Made by a program: the position numbers and the translations under genes. The notes beneath the pieces are model-generated. The model worked only from the letters and a program-made list of their open reading frames with translations, was not told the origin of the DNA and ran no database searches. DNA of 64,000 nucleotides from a virus: positions 1-64,000 of the IMG/VR virus record IMGVR_UViG_3300049427_000004. The stretch is one strand, 5' to 3'. Below, in pieces: positions 7,684 to 17,090 of this stretch; within the stretch, counting starts at the first letter, position 1; every line of letters starts with the position of its first letter.

Positions 7684-10600
7684 TTATATTTTTGTTCGTT
7701 CGGATTTTGTCTTGAATGAACCATCTATTAAGACATCAGTAATCAGCATTGTTGTATGTTCAATTTTTTTATCATTTATCTTTGTGTCTTTATAAACTTT
7801 TGGAACAAATTGTGATCCTCTACGATATCCGAAAATGACTAACTTGTTCCCTCGTGTAAACCAACTTTTTTCCAATATTTCTTTTTTATCCTGAGTGATA
7901 GGTTTAGATACTTGCTTGTTGTATTGTGCAAATGCTCCATCATAATACTTGACTGTAACAACTCCATCAGGAGTGAGCAGAGTAACAGTATGCTTGTTCT
8001 TATCTCTATCCAATACTGTTCCGACGATTGCACTTATCTTAAACTTCGGTCTTGTTCCACCATCACGGAATTGAAAATAATCAACTATTTCAACTTCTTC
8101 AGGTAAATTCGAAAAACTACTAATACCTAACATTTCATTCTTGATGTTTAAAAGTTCATGCTCACCATAATAAAAAGACAATGAATCCATTTCCCATTTA
8201 CTTGTTGAACCTGATGCATTTGAGTTCCATTCTTCATTGAATAAATGTCTGTTAACAAGTTCAAGTGTTTGTGGATTTGTTAACCAATCTTTAATTCCAT
8301 CCATCTTTTTATCATACTCTTTTTTAAATAACTTCTCTGAAATAAGCGCATAACCTCGAAGATAATCAACTACTGATCCATCAGAGAAGTGTTCATCAAA
8401 ATAAGGTTGTGACTTTGAATCTAGAAGATACTGCTTATCTTTCTTATCAGTGGTGCTATGTATTTTCTTTATTACATACTTTCTAAATTTGTATAGACTT
8501 GCGTATGACTTTAACTCATCAGGAATCAAATTATTCTCAACAAGCATATTAAAATTTTGCATGTTCAACTTTTCTTTAGGTGAGAATATTTTATTAATGA
8601 ATTTTCTCATCACTGCAAAACGATCATCGAAAGAGTCAAAGCAACCTGCTTTAATCAATTGTATAACATGAGATTTCTTTACTGTGGATGTATCGTACAA
8701 TCTAATTAAGAAGTCTTCGAAAGATGAATATGGTCTTTTTGAAACAATATGCTGTACAATATCATCACCAATTCCAACCACGCCCTTTAATCCATAAACA
8801 ATTTCGTTTGCTTCGGTGTCAGGTTTGAAACCAAAAGCAGCTTTATTGATATCAGGTAAACCAATGTTAACATTATGTGATTTTAACATTCCGATTGCTG
8901 AGGCCACTTTTCCATAATCAGTGGATTTATTTTTTCGATCCTCTTCATCAATATCCTCTTGTTCATCACTACTTGAGGAGTTGACTGTTAAAACAGCTGT
9001 ATTCCAATATAGCGGATTGTATTTGTTAAATAAATTAACCTCTTGTATTCCGATGATGGTATACACAATATTATGTAAATCAGAGAAAGAGTATCCAATT
9101 TGCCGTTTAACTTGAACGTTCCAAACGTAGTTGAGCAAATGAATTGATGTTCCAGCCTTTTCTCCACTACTGTAAAACAAATCCTTAGCAGTTTCCAAAT
9201 AGTCTTTATCCTTTTTAGCTATAGCTTTTCTTAGAACGTTGGCATCAGCTACAGAACAATTGCCTATCTTTACATCCATTACAATAATCATAATAGACTC
9301 TTGTGAATCAGCTACACCATACTTAGCAAGCAAATGTTTTTCCATAATGGTGATTTCATCGACTGTTAAATTTGCTTCTCGCATTTCTTCATACCAGAAC
9401 TCAATATTTTCTTTGTGTTTTACATATAGATCAACTGGTTGAATTGCTCCACTTTCAGCCATCAGCCTCATTAGTGAATTGGCTACAGACATTTCTAGTA
9501 CGTTTGTTGGTTTGGTTTTTCGTATTGTCTCAATTCCAATTTGAGTATTAAACTGAAATAAATCGATTACTTCATTATTACCTATTCTATTCCACACTTC
9601 AGGACTCTTATAGTCTAGTGTGTCAGGATGGATATACTTTTTATAGGTTTGCTTAAGACTTCCTTGCCATTCAATTTCATTGTATTCTACTAGTAAGTTT
9701 AATGTTTCTCGCATTTTATCCATACCTTCAACCGTAAGGAAATCATACTTTATTCCACCCATATACTCACTATCTGACATAGAAAATTGAGTTGTCCACT
9801 GACCACTAGGTGCTCTCATCATGGCATTCTTTTTTGTGAAGTCTTCATTATACACAAATACACCACTAGCATGAATACTTCGTTTATTGACTAAACCTTC
9901 TATTTTTAATGCAGTTTCCTTTAATCTGTCGTGTTTTTCTATTTCGTTTATAAATTCAACAACAGGCTTCCTGTTTTCATTTTCATCCCCATATAAGCAA
10001 TCTGATAAACTCCAATTTTGACCCCTTTCCCATGGAATTAGTGAAGCAATATGAGCAGCAGTATCGCTATCTATGCCCAACCCCCTACAAGACGTTAGAA
10101 CAGCACTCTTAGACTTTTCAGTTCCGAATGTCGCTATATTCAATACCTTTCTCTCTCCAAAACGATCCTTTAAAGCCTTGAGTATCGTTTGACGCTTTGA
10201 CGCTTCACTATCTATATCAATATCAGGAAAGTCAGGTCTACTCTTATGTAAATGTCTCCAGTGTGGCAAATCGTATTTCATAGGATCTACTTGTGTAATA
10301 TCTAACAGGTAGTTGATGTAGAAACCAGCTGCCGAACCACGACCTGCACCAACTATAGAGTTTCCTCCACAATCGTCCCATATGATATTTATGATTTCAC
10401 GGATGGTTACATAGTAAGCTGACATCGCTTGGTTCATAGACAGTGATATGTGCCACAACTCTTCTAGTTCAATGTTGATTCGACTTAATATTTTATAAAA
10501 GTATTCTTTGGAAAGTGTATTTCTTGGTACTTTCTCGTCAAATCCATCTTCAATCAATTTCACCAGAAAACGGTCTTGATCTTCTTTAGAGTTTGACATT

Positions 10601-11658
10601 TTTTCTATGTATTCAAATTTCTTATATGCTGGTTTGAATAGGTGACGAACTGTAAATTCAGGTAGCTCGATTTTTGGAATCGAAACATCCTGCTTCAAGT
10701 CATAATCCTCCACCATTTCACCGATAAGCATTGTGTTTGCAATGGCTTCATTAATCTGCACTTCTGTCAGGTTGTCATTTATGCTTAATCGTTCTACAAT
10801 CTCTTCTGTTTTTTGAACAAAACAGGCTTCATAGAAACTCTCTGTTTCACGATCTCCATCTTTTGAGTTTAAGTATGCTTTATGTACTAACAAATCTTCA
10901 GGTCTTAAAAAGTGAGCATCAGTTGCAACAATTGTTTTTATATTATAAAAAGAAGCAATGCTAACTGCTCTTTTGTTAAACGCGATTTGCTCAGCTGATA
11001 ATGCTGGCTGCAATTCAACAAAGAACTTATCTTTTCCAAATACGTCTATACACCATTTCATAAACACATCAATCTCTATCTTTAACTTACTAATTTTCTC
11101 ATTGTCACCTTCATTTTCAGCATCAATCAGTTTTAATGTATTAATTGCCAGCTCTGATCCTAAACATGCTGTAGTAGCAATCAGATGACCTTTATTACTC
11201 CCTATCACTTCTTTTAGAATGTGCTTCTCAGTTGGAACACGCTCCATTAATCCAGTTACAAACCTATTCTCCCATGCGATTGATGACAATTCTTTCAATT
11301 GTTCATATCCAATTTCATCACAGGCCAATAAAATGAAATGAGGGAATTTTGTAATACCCCCCTTTTGATAATTATCTCTTACATCAATCAAACTATTTAC
11401 AAGATAAATTTCATTTCCAAGAATAAGTTTAAAATCTTGAGGCATAATTTTATCTTTTTTCATACTCTTAACTGTTTTTAGAGCTTCTACATGTGATGAT
11501 AAGCACTCATGATCCGTCACTGCGATGCCCTTATAGCCCAAATCCACGGCAGTTTTTATCAAGTCGTTTGTTTTATTTATCGAGTCAAGTAGCCTGATAT
11601 TTGAACCCTTCGCTGTATGACAGTGACATCCAATAAATTGATGTTCCAGTCTCACCAC
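7684..11658 (-). CDS. DNA polymerase III alpha subunit, DnaE type (SPbeta YorL-like)
   Basis: Replicative C-family polymerase, about 1320 aa. An N-terminal PHP domain is intact in its visible His motifs (HCHTAKGS near 12, VTDHECLSSH near 46). The palm shows GRGSAAGF near 437 and the catalytic pair in PDFPDIDID near 478. The third acidic residue is in IKYDFLTVEG near 638. Helix-hairpin-helix sequence (GIGDDIVQHIVS) and a C-terminal OB-like part (ISAIVGTVLDRDKNKHTV) follow. There is no exonuclease insertion, so it is DnaE- rather than PolC-like. GTG or CTG codons behind GGAAGGAG could serve as start. With the DnaB helicase and Toprim primase in this window it forms a phage replisome. Confidence 0.92.
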   Translation of the reverse strand: MVRLEHQFIGCHCHTAKGSNIRLLDSINKTNDLIKTAVDLGYKGIAVTDHECLSSHVEALKTVKSMKKDKIMPQDFKLILGNEIYLVNSLIDVRDNYQKGGITKFPHFILLACDEIGYEQLKELSSIAWENRFVTGLMERVPTEKHILKEVIGSNKGHLIATTACLGSELAINTLKLIDAENEGDNEKISKLKIEIDVFMKWCIDVFGKDKFFVELQPALSAEQIAFNKRAVSIASFYNIKTIVATDAHFLRPEDLLVHKAYLNSKDGDRETESFYEACFVQKTEEIVERLSINDNLTEVQINEAIANTMLIGEMVEDYDLKQDVSIPKIELPEFTVRHLFKPAYKKFEYIEKMSNSKEDQDRFLVKLIEDGFDEKVPRNTLSKEYFYKILSRINIELEELWHISLSMNQAMSAYYVTIREIINIIWDDCGGNSIVGAGRGSAAGFYINYLLDITQVDPMKYDLPHWRHLHKSRPDFPDIDIDSEASKRQTILKALKDRFGERKVLNIATFGTEKSKSAVLTSCRGLGIDSDTAAHIASLIPWERGQNWSLSDCLYGDENENRKPVVEFINEIEKHDRLKETALKIEGLVNKRSIHASGVFVYNEDFTKKNAMMRAPSGQWTTQFSMSDSEYMGGIKYDFLTVEGMDKMRETLNLLVEYNEIEWQGSLKQTYKKYIHPDTLDYKSPEVWNRIGNNEVIDLFQFNTQIGIETIRKTKPTNVLEMSVANSLMRLMAESGAIQPVDLYVKHKENIEFWYEEMREANLTVDEITIMEKHLLAKYGVADSQESIMIIVMDVKIGNCSVADANVLRKAIAKKDKDYLETAKDLFYSSGEKAGTSIHLLNYVWNVQVKRQIGYSFSDLHNIVYTIIGIQEVNLFNKYNPLYWNTAVLTVNSSSSDEQEDIDEEDRKNKSTDYGKVASAIGMLKSHNVNIGLPDINKAAFGFKPDTEANEIVYGLKGVVGIGDDIVQHIVSKRPYSSFEDFLIRLYDTSTVKKSHVIQLIKAGCFDSFDDRFAVMRKFINKIFSPKEKLNMQNFNMLVENNLIPDELKSYASLYKFRKYVIKKIHSTTDKKDKQYLLDSKSQPYFDEHFSDGSVVDYLRGYALISEKLFKKEYDKKMDGIKDWLTNPQTLELVNRHLFNEEWNSNASGSTSKWEMDSLSFYYGEHELLNIKNEMLGISSFSNLPEEVEIVDYFQFRDGGTRPKFKISAIVGTVLDRDKNKHTVTLLTPDGVVTVKYYDGAFAQYNKQVSKPITQDKKEILEKSWFTRGNKLVIFGYRRGSQFVPKVYKDTKINDKKIEHTTMLITDVLIDGSFKTKSERTKI

Positions 11659-11694
11659 TCCTTCCCTTTTAAATCTATCATTTCAATCTTTGTA

Positions 11695-11952
11695 TTAACT
11701 CGTTAAACTGACGATATGTCCCAAAGTCTCCCTAATTATTCTCTCTGTAATTTCTTCACCTTTTTCGAAATATCTGTTACCGTGTTTTCGTTCATAGTCG
11801 ATCCAAGTTTCCAAACGGAATGTATCATAGCGGTCTGACTCTTTTTGCACCTCAGATAAGGATACTGCTTTTAGTATGGTGTCTCCTAAACTACTACTTT
11901 CAGAAATTAACTCCTCATCAAGTCCTAATTGAAACAACTTATATTTTGTCAT
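11695..11952 (-). CDS. 85-aa protein, function unknown
   Basis: Starts ATG behind AAAGGAAA. It is predicted soluble and mostly helical (DRYDTFRLETWIDYERKHGN, ERIIRETLGHIVSL). It is the first minus-strand gene left of the divergent plus-strand gene, so its promoter may share the 70-bp intergenic region. Confidence 0.55.
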   Translation of the reverse strand: MTKYKLFQLGLDEELISESSSLGDTILKAVSLSEVQKESDRYDTFRLETWIDYERKHGNRYFEKGEEITERIIRETLGHIVSLTS

Positions 11953-11981
11953 GTCATATTTCCTTTCGAATAATCAGAATG

Positions 11982-11987
11982 TATAAT
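11982..11987 (+). promoter_or_regulatory. -10 element of the only plus-strand prophage gene
   Basis: TATAAT lies 37 nt before the ATG of the plus-strand gene. No consensus -35 is visible at the right distance (TTTCGA region), so the promoter may need an activator or be weak. Confidence 0.4.
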
Positions 11988-12024
11988 TAGCTCGTATGTA
12001 ATGTAATAGTAAAGGTGTGATGCT

Positions 12025-12609
12025 ATGCTAAATGTAAAAATCACAATAGACGATGGAAAAGGTAAGAAAGCTGAACTTGAATTAAACGAAGATGAACAAC
12101 TACCAAAGTTAGTGATTATTCAAAATGTATTCAAACTGTTTGGAATCGATAATGATTTGTTAGATCAAATTAAAACATTTGACAATGCATCGAAGGCATA
12201 TTCTTCATTCTTCAGTGAAACAATTCCAGTTGAACCTGAATGGATAAAAGAGAAAGCTACGGATACTGACATTAGACAGAAGCTAATTGAATCATATGAA
12301 CAGAACAGAATTGAATTACAGAATACATATAAAGAAACTAAAGATCAACAACCTGAATTTGTGAGAACAGGAATTAAAATTAATAACGATGGCACAAAAA
12401 GATATAAGCTATATTACATATGTTCGAAATGTGACCATACTGGAAATCATTATATTTACGATTTTTCAAAGCATACATGGTGTCACAGTTGTAAGTTTGA
12501 AATGTTAGTCTATCCTGCAACACCTGATTACTTAACCAGAGATACAAAAGGTAATTTCTTTAGAGCTGGAGAGTATAAGGATATAAATTTAGCATGGACA
12601 ATTGGATAA
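12025..12609 (+). CDS. 194-aa zinc-ribbon protein, sole plus-strand prophage gene
   Basis: The N-terminal half is acidic and helical. The C-terminal part carries a four-Cys ribbon (YYICSKCDHTGNHY ... TWCHSCKFEMLVYP, about residues 132-160), likely to bind zinc and perhaps nucleic acid or protein. The start is ATG behind AAAGGTGTG. The gene has its own -10 element and its own terminator. Transcription opposite to about 120 neighbouring genes suggests separate control, for instance expression in the lysogen, but no regulator domain such as a helix-turn-helix is recognisable. Confidence 0.8.
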   Translation: MLNVKITIDDGKGKKAELELNEDEQLPKLVIIQNVFKLFGIDNDLLDQIKTFDNASKAYSSFFSETIPVEPEWIKEKATDTDIRQKLIESYEQNRIELQNTYKETKDQQPEFVRTGIKINNDGTKRYKLYYICSKCDHTGNHYIYDFSKHTWCHSCKFEMLVYPATPDYLTRDTKGNFFRAGEYKDINLAWTIG

Positions 12610-12628
12610 TCCCAATTGTCTTTTTTTG
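12596..12628 (+). terminator. Terminator of the plus-strand gene
   Basis: GACAATTGG / CCAATTGTC forms a 9-bp stem around ATAATC... and is followed by TTTTTTTG. It overlaps the end of the plus-strand coding sequence and also separates it from the convergent minus-strand gene. Confidence 0.85.
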
Positions 12629-12654
12629 TAATGAAAGTGTTCTTATATTTCCAT

Positions 12655-13641
12655 TTAAAAATCATAGTGCGAAGCATCTTCAACATTATCCATTTCACCA
12701 TCATTGAATTGATATTTATTAATATTTATCAATAATTTTGATTGTTCATGCTTCTGTATTTTCCAACCACTTTCAATAAGCTTTGCCATTCTATATGCTG
12801 AAGTTATTGGTGTTGTTGATGTGATATTGTAGATCAAAATTTTTCTCTCAGCCGAGATTTTTGTATCCAGTGTTACATTTAACTCATTGTTGCTTGGAAA
12901 GTAATATCCCATACAATGAACATAATCAAATCTGCTGCACACTTCCTCTGGATCTCCATAATCTTTGAGTATTATTTGAAAATCTTCACACAGGCTAATT
13001 GCTCTATCCGTATAGAACATTGGCACATCATCATATCCATTTAAAAGAGTAATTGGACGATGATTTTCTCGCTGATACATTTGACTAATCTCATACCTCT
13101 TCTTAAAGTATTCTTGGATAGCGTCCAGTGCTTCTTTATTTGAAACGAAGTAATCAATGTCTTTTGGTTTTTCATCACGGATAATTGAAGATAGCGATCC
13201 TCCAGCTATGTAACAGTTCTTATTGATGATATCTTTAATTTCATCACTTTCAATAAGATTGATAAATTCTTTGTGCTTCATTGATAATTTACTCTTTAGA
13301 TTAGCTTCCCATGATTCTTCTACAATATCTTCATCATCATATACAGGTTCGATTGGTTGAAAATTATATGGATTTATCCAGCCAATAATATATGTATTAT
13401 TGTCACTTTCAAATTTGGTTGCCTTCTCATGAAGATATAAAAAATACTCATATGCTGTTTCCTTCTCAAATGGAAAACTTTTAGTATATTTAAATATCTG
13501 CTTATTGGATGGATATGTGTTGATGCTCGTGTCATAACCAATAACTGCTTGACTAAAAGGATCATATACGAAGGAGAAGTTTTTCCTTGTTCCTATATCT
13601 TCAACCTCAAAACCTTGCTTGTAAAATTGATTCTTAAGCAA
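12655..13641 (-). CDS. Nucleotidyltransferase-fold protein (GGS...DID motif)
   Basis: Around residues 143-165 the sequence NCYIAGGSLSSIIRDEKPKD followed by IDYFVSN carries the Pol-beta/NTase signature: GGS, then a D-x-D metal pair. A third acidic residue may be in YDDVPMFYTD. Such domains transfer NMPs to proteins, RNA or small molecules; the substrate here is unknown. The TTG start stands 7 nt after GGAGG. The gene follows the GH15-like gene with a 14-nt gap, so the pair is probably translated together. No fused partner domain is visible in the N-terminal 130 residues. Confidence 0.7.
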   Translation of the reverse strand: MLKNQFYKQGFEVEDIGTRKNFSFVYDPFSQAVIGYDTSINTYPSNKQIFKYTKSFPFEKETAYEYFLYLHEKATKFESDNNTYIIGWINPYNFQPIEPVYDDEDIVEESWEANLKSKLSMKHKEFINLIESDEIKDIINKNCYIAGGSLSSIIRDEKPKDIDYFVSNKEALDAIQEYFKKRYEISQMYQRENHRPITLLNGYDDVPMFYTDRAISLCEDFQIILKDYGDPEEVCSRFDYVHCMGYYFPSNNELNVTLDTKISAERKILIYNITSTTPITSAYRMAKLIESGWKIQKHEQSKLLININKYQFNDGEMDNVEDASHYDF

Positions 13642-13655
13642 TAGTCAACCTCCTT

Positions 13656-14717
13656 TTATCTATTTACTCTATTTTCGTATTTCTCCACACTCAGAATATG
13701 CAAGGCATGTGACCATCCAAGCGGATTGTTAGGACATGGTTTCCCATCAGCCATATACCCTTCAGGTAAATATCCGTTTTCATCAAACAATTCTTCAGTC
13801 ATATCTATGTATTCTTTTGCCTTTTCAATATTACCTAATTCAAGGTGACATATCGCTAACCAAGGAATAAACATAGTCCATTGCATTTCAGTCTGATCGT
13901 AAAATTCCTTATGATGGTTTCTACCATGATCCTTTTCTAGAGTCGAGTAGTAGGAGTCGAATTTATAGCGTAGACATCCTTTATCTCGAACAAGTTCGGA
14001 TTCAACGTTCTTGATGATGGTTTCTGCCATATTCCGATCTACAATCTGAAACGGATAAATCAACGATAGTTGAGCTGCATCAACTGTCTTTGAGATGCTT
14101 TCATTAGTAAGTAGTTGTGAGAGAGCATCGATACCTTTTTGAATTAGCTCATCTGGAACATTGACGATATCTTTGACTTTAATTAATGATGAGACACATG
14201 CTCCAATTGAAGAAGCATGGATTTCAAGATCTTCTTCCCATAGCGAGTTGTCATGGTCATGCCAATATTCAATACAGTATAAATAGTCTACCAACATTTG
14301 AATAATTTCTAAATCTTCATCATTTCTAATGAGATTCATATCACGAGAAATTGCTTCCCCAAACATCCATAGGATAGCTGCTGTTGAATCATTTTGAGCA
14401 TTTCCCCACTCTACATCTACTTCGTATCCTTCAATTGTATAACGAGGATGAAGATATTCATAAGTGTAGATAGGTTTCTGGTATGTATGTATTTTCAATT
14501 TACTTTTATACCGTTTTAGAATATCTAAGATGGCGTGACAAGTTTTCAAATATCGACCACACGATTTATCAAGGTAAGGCATCACCTCGTAAAATGTATC
14601 ACGGAGCCAGATGAAATTGTATGTTGAGGAGAATGACGCCTTATACATATTGTTTGATAGTCTCAACTTATCCAAAATTACATAGCTTTGCTCAATACGA
14701 TCATCCACTTTAATCAT
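13656..14717 (-). CDS. GH15/glucoamylase-like (alpha/alpha)6-barrel protein
   Basis: Predicted soluble, about 353 aa, with the ordered landmarks of the GH15 family: FIWLRDTFYEV (about residue 35), EWGNAQNDSTAAILWMFGEA (about 103-120), SLWEEDLEIHASS (about 160) carrying a candidate catalytic Glu, YPFQIVD, EMQWTMFIPWLAICHLELGN and NPLGWSHALHI near the end. GH15 enzymes hydrolyse alpha-glucosides; phosphorylase-kinase-like relatives bind glycans without activity. There is no signal peptide, so any substrate is cytoplasmic. The ATG was chosen because AAAGGATG lies 8 nt upstream. It sits with a nucleotidyltransferase-fold gene in an early phage operon, an unusual place for a glycosidase. Confidence 0.7.
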   Translation of the reverse strand: MIKVDDRIEQSYVILDKLRLSNNMYKASFSSTYNFIWLRDTFYEVMPYLDKSCGRYLKTCHAILDILKRYKSKLKIHTYQKPIYTYEYLHPRYTIEGYEVDVEWGNAQNDSTAAILWMFGEAISRDMNLIRNDEDLEIIQMLVDYLYCIEYWHDHDNSLWEEDLEIHASSIGACVSSLIKVKDIVNVPDELIQKGIDALSQLLTNESISKTVDAAQLSLIYPFQIVDRNMAETIIKNVESELVRDKGCLRYKFDSYYSTLEKDHGRNHHKEFYDQTEMQWTMFIPWLAICHLELGNIEKAKEYIDMTEELFDENGYLPEGYMADGKPCPNNPLGWSHALHILSVEKYENRVNR

Positions 14718-14742
14718 TAAAATCACATCCTTTTTTCATATT

Positions 14743-14919
14743 TTAGTCTACTACAACAGTGTCTTTAATAACAGTAATTGCATCGATTGACCAATTTAAA
14801 AGTGATTCGTATGCTGATATATGTATGTATTCGTTGCCAACCTTAAGTTCGTTCAATTGTAGGCCTAAATTATGTAGATTGAAAATAGCTTCCTCCATCG
14901 AGAGCTTTTCCCTATTCAT
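14743..14919 (-). CDS. 58-aa protein, function unknown
   Basis: The ATG behind AGAGGTG gives MNREKLSMEEAIFNLHNLGL, an acidic mostly helical protein ending in TVIKDTVVVD. An upstream ATG in frame lacks a ribosome site and would overlap the preceding gene more. Confidence 0.6.
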   Translation of the reverse strand: MNREKLSMEEAIFNLHNLGLQLNELKVGNEYIHISAYESLLNWSIDAITVIKDTVVVD

Positions 14920-14938
14920 TTTTTCACCTCTTTGAGAT

Positions 14939-15323
14939 CTAGATTTCATCAACCTTTATTACTTCAACATTGATAATCTGACCGAAATCTGGAACTTCGT
15001 TAGCCTCAACTAAAAATTCATTGAAAAGAGTGTTTAGTTTAGCATTATATTTCTCTAGCACTTCTTTTGATATGTATTTAAAATTCAACCAAGATTCCGA
15101 TATTTCACCACAATCGTCATATGCTTGCTCGGCAGCATTCTCAATTGTAATATCTAAGTATACACTTGGCTCATATTTAGACAACTGACCAATTTGGAAT
15201 TCTTCTCTATCCAATTCATTTTCTAAAATCTCATCTTTAGCTGCTTGAATAGCTTCCTCTCTTGAATCAAACCAACTACATTGCCAAACATCATAATTAT
15301 TAATATTGTATCCCCATTGCATA
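14939..15323 (-). CDS. 127-aa acidic protein, function unknown
   Basis: Starts at ATG (MQWGYNINNYDVWQCSWFDS) 7 nt after AAGGGAG; a longer frame upstream overlaps the neighbouring gene's end. It is acidic, predicted alpha/beta, and has no membrane segment. It resembles small conserved phage proteins with an N-terminal WGY motif, but I do not know a function. Confidence 0.65.
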
Positions 15324-15345
15324 TTCTTCATCTCCCTTATGAAAT

Positions 15346-15546
15346 TTAACATTTATCGTCTGTGTTCTCAAAATTATATAATTTTCTGCCAGTTGGTTTT
15401 GATAGTTTATTTATAACCTCAGTATGTATTTCGATTTCTTCATCTGTAAAACTGCGCATCTCAGGAAAGAGATGTAAAGCATTACTACAATATTGAAAAT
15501 CTAATGCATTCCCACACGTTGGACAAATAATTTTGTTATCTCTGAT
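15346..15546 (-). CDS. 66-aa zinc-finger protein with probable ATC start
   Basis: The coding part IRDNKIICPTCGNALDFQYC has a CPTCG knuckle and a third Cys; the last residue is also Cys. GGAGG lies exactly 8 nt before an ATC codon. The only canonical codon further up is TTG, which lies in front of that ribosome site and cannot be reached from it. The gene is therefore read as starting at ATC. It lies tightly between two other small genes. Confidence 0.6.
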   Translation of the reverse strand: MRDNKIICPTCGNALDFQYCSNALHLFPEMRSFTDEEIEIHTEVINKLSKPTGRKLYNFENTDDKC

Positions 15547-15574
15547 ACTTATTCCCTCCAATAAACATCACATT

Positions 15575-15876
15575 TCATCGCAATTCTGAAAAATCAATTG
15601 ACCATACTGGAAAACTTCCTTTGGAATCTTTTTTGCAATAGGTGTAACATCCACCTTCTCCGTCATAGCCACAGTATTCAGGTACTTTGATAAAGTACTT
15701 CACTGTTCTTTCATCGATGTCTGAAATAGTAGGCGTCCTCAACCCACCATCCTCAAATCGATAATCATTTTCGCCAATACAAAGCTCTATGGTTTGCTCC
15801 TTGCTATACTTCTTCGCATGTGCAACAAACTCCGTATCATTCCCTCCACTAAAACTCATGTAATCAAATTTTGACA
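15575..15876 (-). CDS. 100-aa protein, function unknown
   Basis: The GTG start is preceded by AAAGGGAG at good spacing (product begins SKFDYMSFSGGNDTEFVAH). It has a Cys-rich patch near the C-terminus (PEYCGYDGEGGCYTYCKKDS). Longer in-frame extensions lack a ribosome site and read as the 5' neighbour's membrane segment. Confidence 0.6.
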
Positions 15877-15912
15877 CTCTCTCACTCCCTTTCTTTTTAA
15901 ATTGCATCGAAA

Positions 15913-16032
15913 TTAATGTTTCAATTGCTCTAGCATATTTGTATAAGTAACAAATCCAGCACAAAAGCAAAAGATTGCTATGGCTACAATGCTGCCTATT
16001 TTTTCAACTCTTGTTTTTGCTTTATAATTCAT
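15913..16032 (-). CDS. 39-aa single-pass membrane peptide
   Basis: Starting at ATG the frame gives a basic N-terminus (MNYKAKTRVEKIG) followed by a hydrophobic segment (SIVAIAIFCFCAGFVTY). No clear ribosome site precedes this ATG; a GTG eleven codons upstream would add a second hydrophobic stretch. It could be real but weakly expressed. Confidence 0.35.
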   Translation of the reverse strand: MNYKAKTRVEKIGSIVAIAIFCFCAGFVTYTNMLEQLKH

Positions 16033-16124
16033 TGTGGCAAACATAATGACGAAGATAATTAGCACTTCATAGCTGGCACTTCAATAGGAATATTCATACT
16101 TCACCTACACTTTAAAATGGGTTT

Positions 16125-16328
16125 CTATAAACTGTTCTTTAACAAACTCCGCATAAACCAATAAGCAGGCCAAGCAAACAATGCAATGAGCATTACGACG
16201 ATCATCTGATAATCAAATCCATTTTCCTTTGTCTCTTCAAAAACAAAATCTTTTATATAGAAAATCAACGACCAAGTCCCAGCAGCTAAGTATAAAATTC
16301 CTATGGCAGCCAATGAAGTTATAAGCAT
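16125..16328 (-). CDS. 67-aa membrane protein with two transmembrane segments
   Basis: The ATG follows GGGGGAGATAATAA. Two hydrophobic stretches (LITSLAAIGILYLAAGTWSL and MIVVMLIALFAWPAYWFM) flank a charged loop (KDFVFEETKENGFDY). It has no known domain, though holin-like topology is possible. Location among early replication genes argues against a lysis role. Confidence 0.6.
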   Translation of the reverse strand: MLITSLAAIGILYLAAGTWSLIFYIKDFVFEETKENGFDYQMIVVMLIALFAWPAYWFMRSLLKNSL

Positions 16329-16366
16329 TTATTATCTCCCCCTTCCCCATCAAATGGAGTTTTTAT

Positions 16367-16792
16367 TTACTCTTTCCAATTAATAAACATATCTTTTGGA
16401 AAATATCCTATCGGAGTATCATTTACATATCTGCTTCCCTCAAAAGCTTTTAATAGCTTCAGCATTTCTTGACCATCTCTTTGACTTAGATTGAAGAATT
16501 TCACTACATTATACTTACCTTCAACACATACGACTGCCCAACTCTGGCCTCTGTTGGAGAGAGTGTCTATATCACTCCCTAGAGAAACGACATTACTAAT
16601 CGTAGTGTGTAGCGCTTCAATTTTATAATCGTGATTATTTAATATTTGAGCATGTGATTGAGATTTAGTTTCGCAAGATGAAACTCGACTATTGCTATCA
16701 AATATGTATTTTTGAAAATCAATTTGCATCTTATCTAATTCCAAGAAGGTTCGAAGCATATTCTTAAGTTTTCGTTTTAACTTTTTTATCAT
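16367..16792 (-). CDS. 141-aa protein with basic N-terminus and coiled coil
   Basis: Strongly basic start (MIKKLKRKLKNMLRTFLELD), then a helical, coiled-coil-prone stretch (about 20-75), then a compact C-terminal part (GQSWAVVCVEGKYNVVKFFN ... MFINWKE). No recognised family. It may associate with nucleic acid or membrane through the basic helix. Confidence 0.6.
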   Translation of the reverse strand: MIKKLKRKLKNMLRTFLELDKMQIDFQKYIFDSNSRVSSCETKSQSHAQILNNHDYKIEALHTTISNVVSLGSDIDTLSNRGQSWAVVCVEGKYNVVKFFNLSQRDGQEMLKLLKAFEGSRYVNDTPIGYFPKDMFINWKE

Positions 16793-16826
16793 TTTCCAAT
16801 CATCGCCTCTCTATGTATGTCGCCTT

Positions 16827-17090
16827 TCATCGTCTTAAAAAACCATCACAGTACTGTCCAAGACCACACCATATATTGTGCTTATTACATTTACCACTTG
16901 GGTAACTCATCATGTTAGTTGTAAAGAACTCACAGATATCACAATCAATTTTCGATCTGACAGAATGAGATGTTAGTGATTTATTACAAGTATCGCAGTG
17001 AGGTTTATTGTCCTCGCCAAATATCTGATAAGGGATTTCTAAATCACAAGTTGGACATACAGCTAGACTAGTTGAATTTTTAAGCTCAAT
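16827..17090 (-). CDS. 87-aa multi-zinc-ribbon protein with ATT start
   Basis: An uninterrupted frame carries repeated Cys pairs: AVCPTCDLEIPYQ, KPHCDTCNKS, IDCDICEFF, then GKCNKHNIWCGLGQYCDGF. It probably binds two zincs. GGAGG lies 8 nt before ATT, and there is no ATG, GTG or TTG in frame between that site and the first Cys motif, so ATT is taken as the start. The frame is clearly coding: conserved Cys spacing, no stops, and it fills what would otherwise be a 380-bp gap. Confidence 0.7.
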   Translation of the reverse strand: MELKNSTSLAVCPTCDLEIPYQIFGEDNKPHCDTCNKSLTSHSVRSKIDCDICEFFTTNMMSYPSGKCNKHNIWCGLGQYCDGFLRR

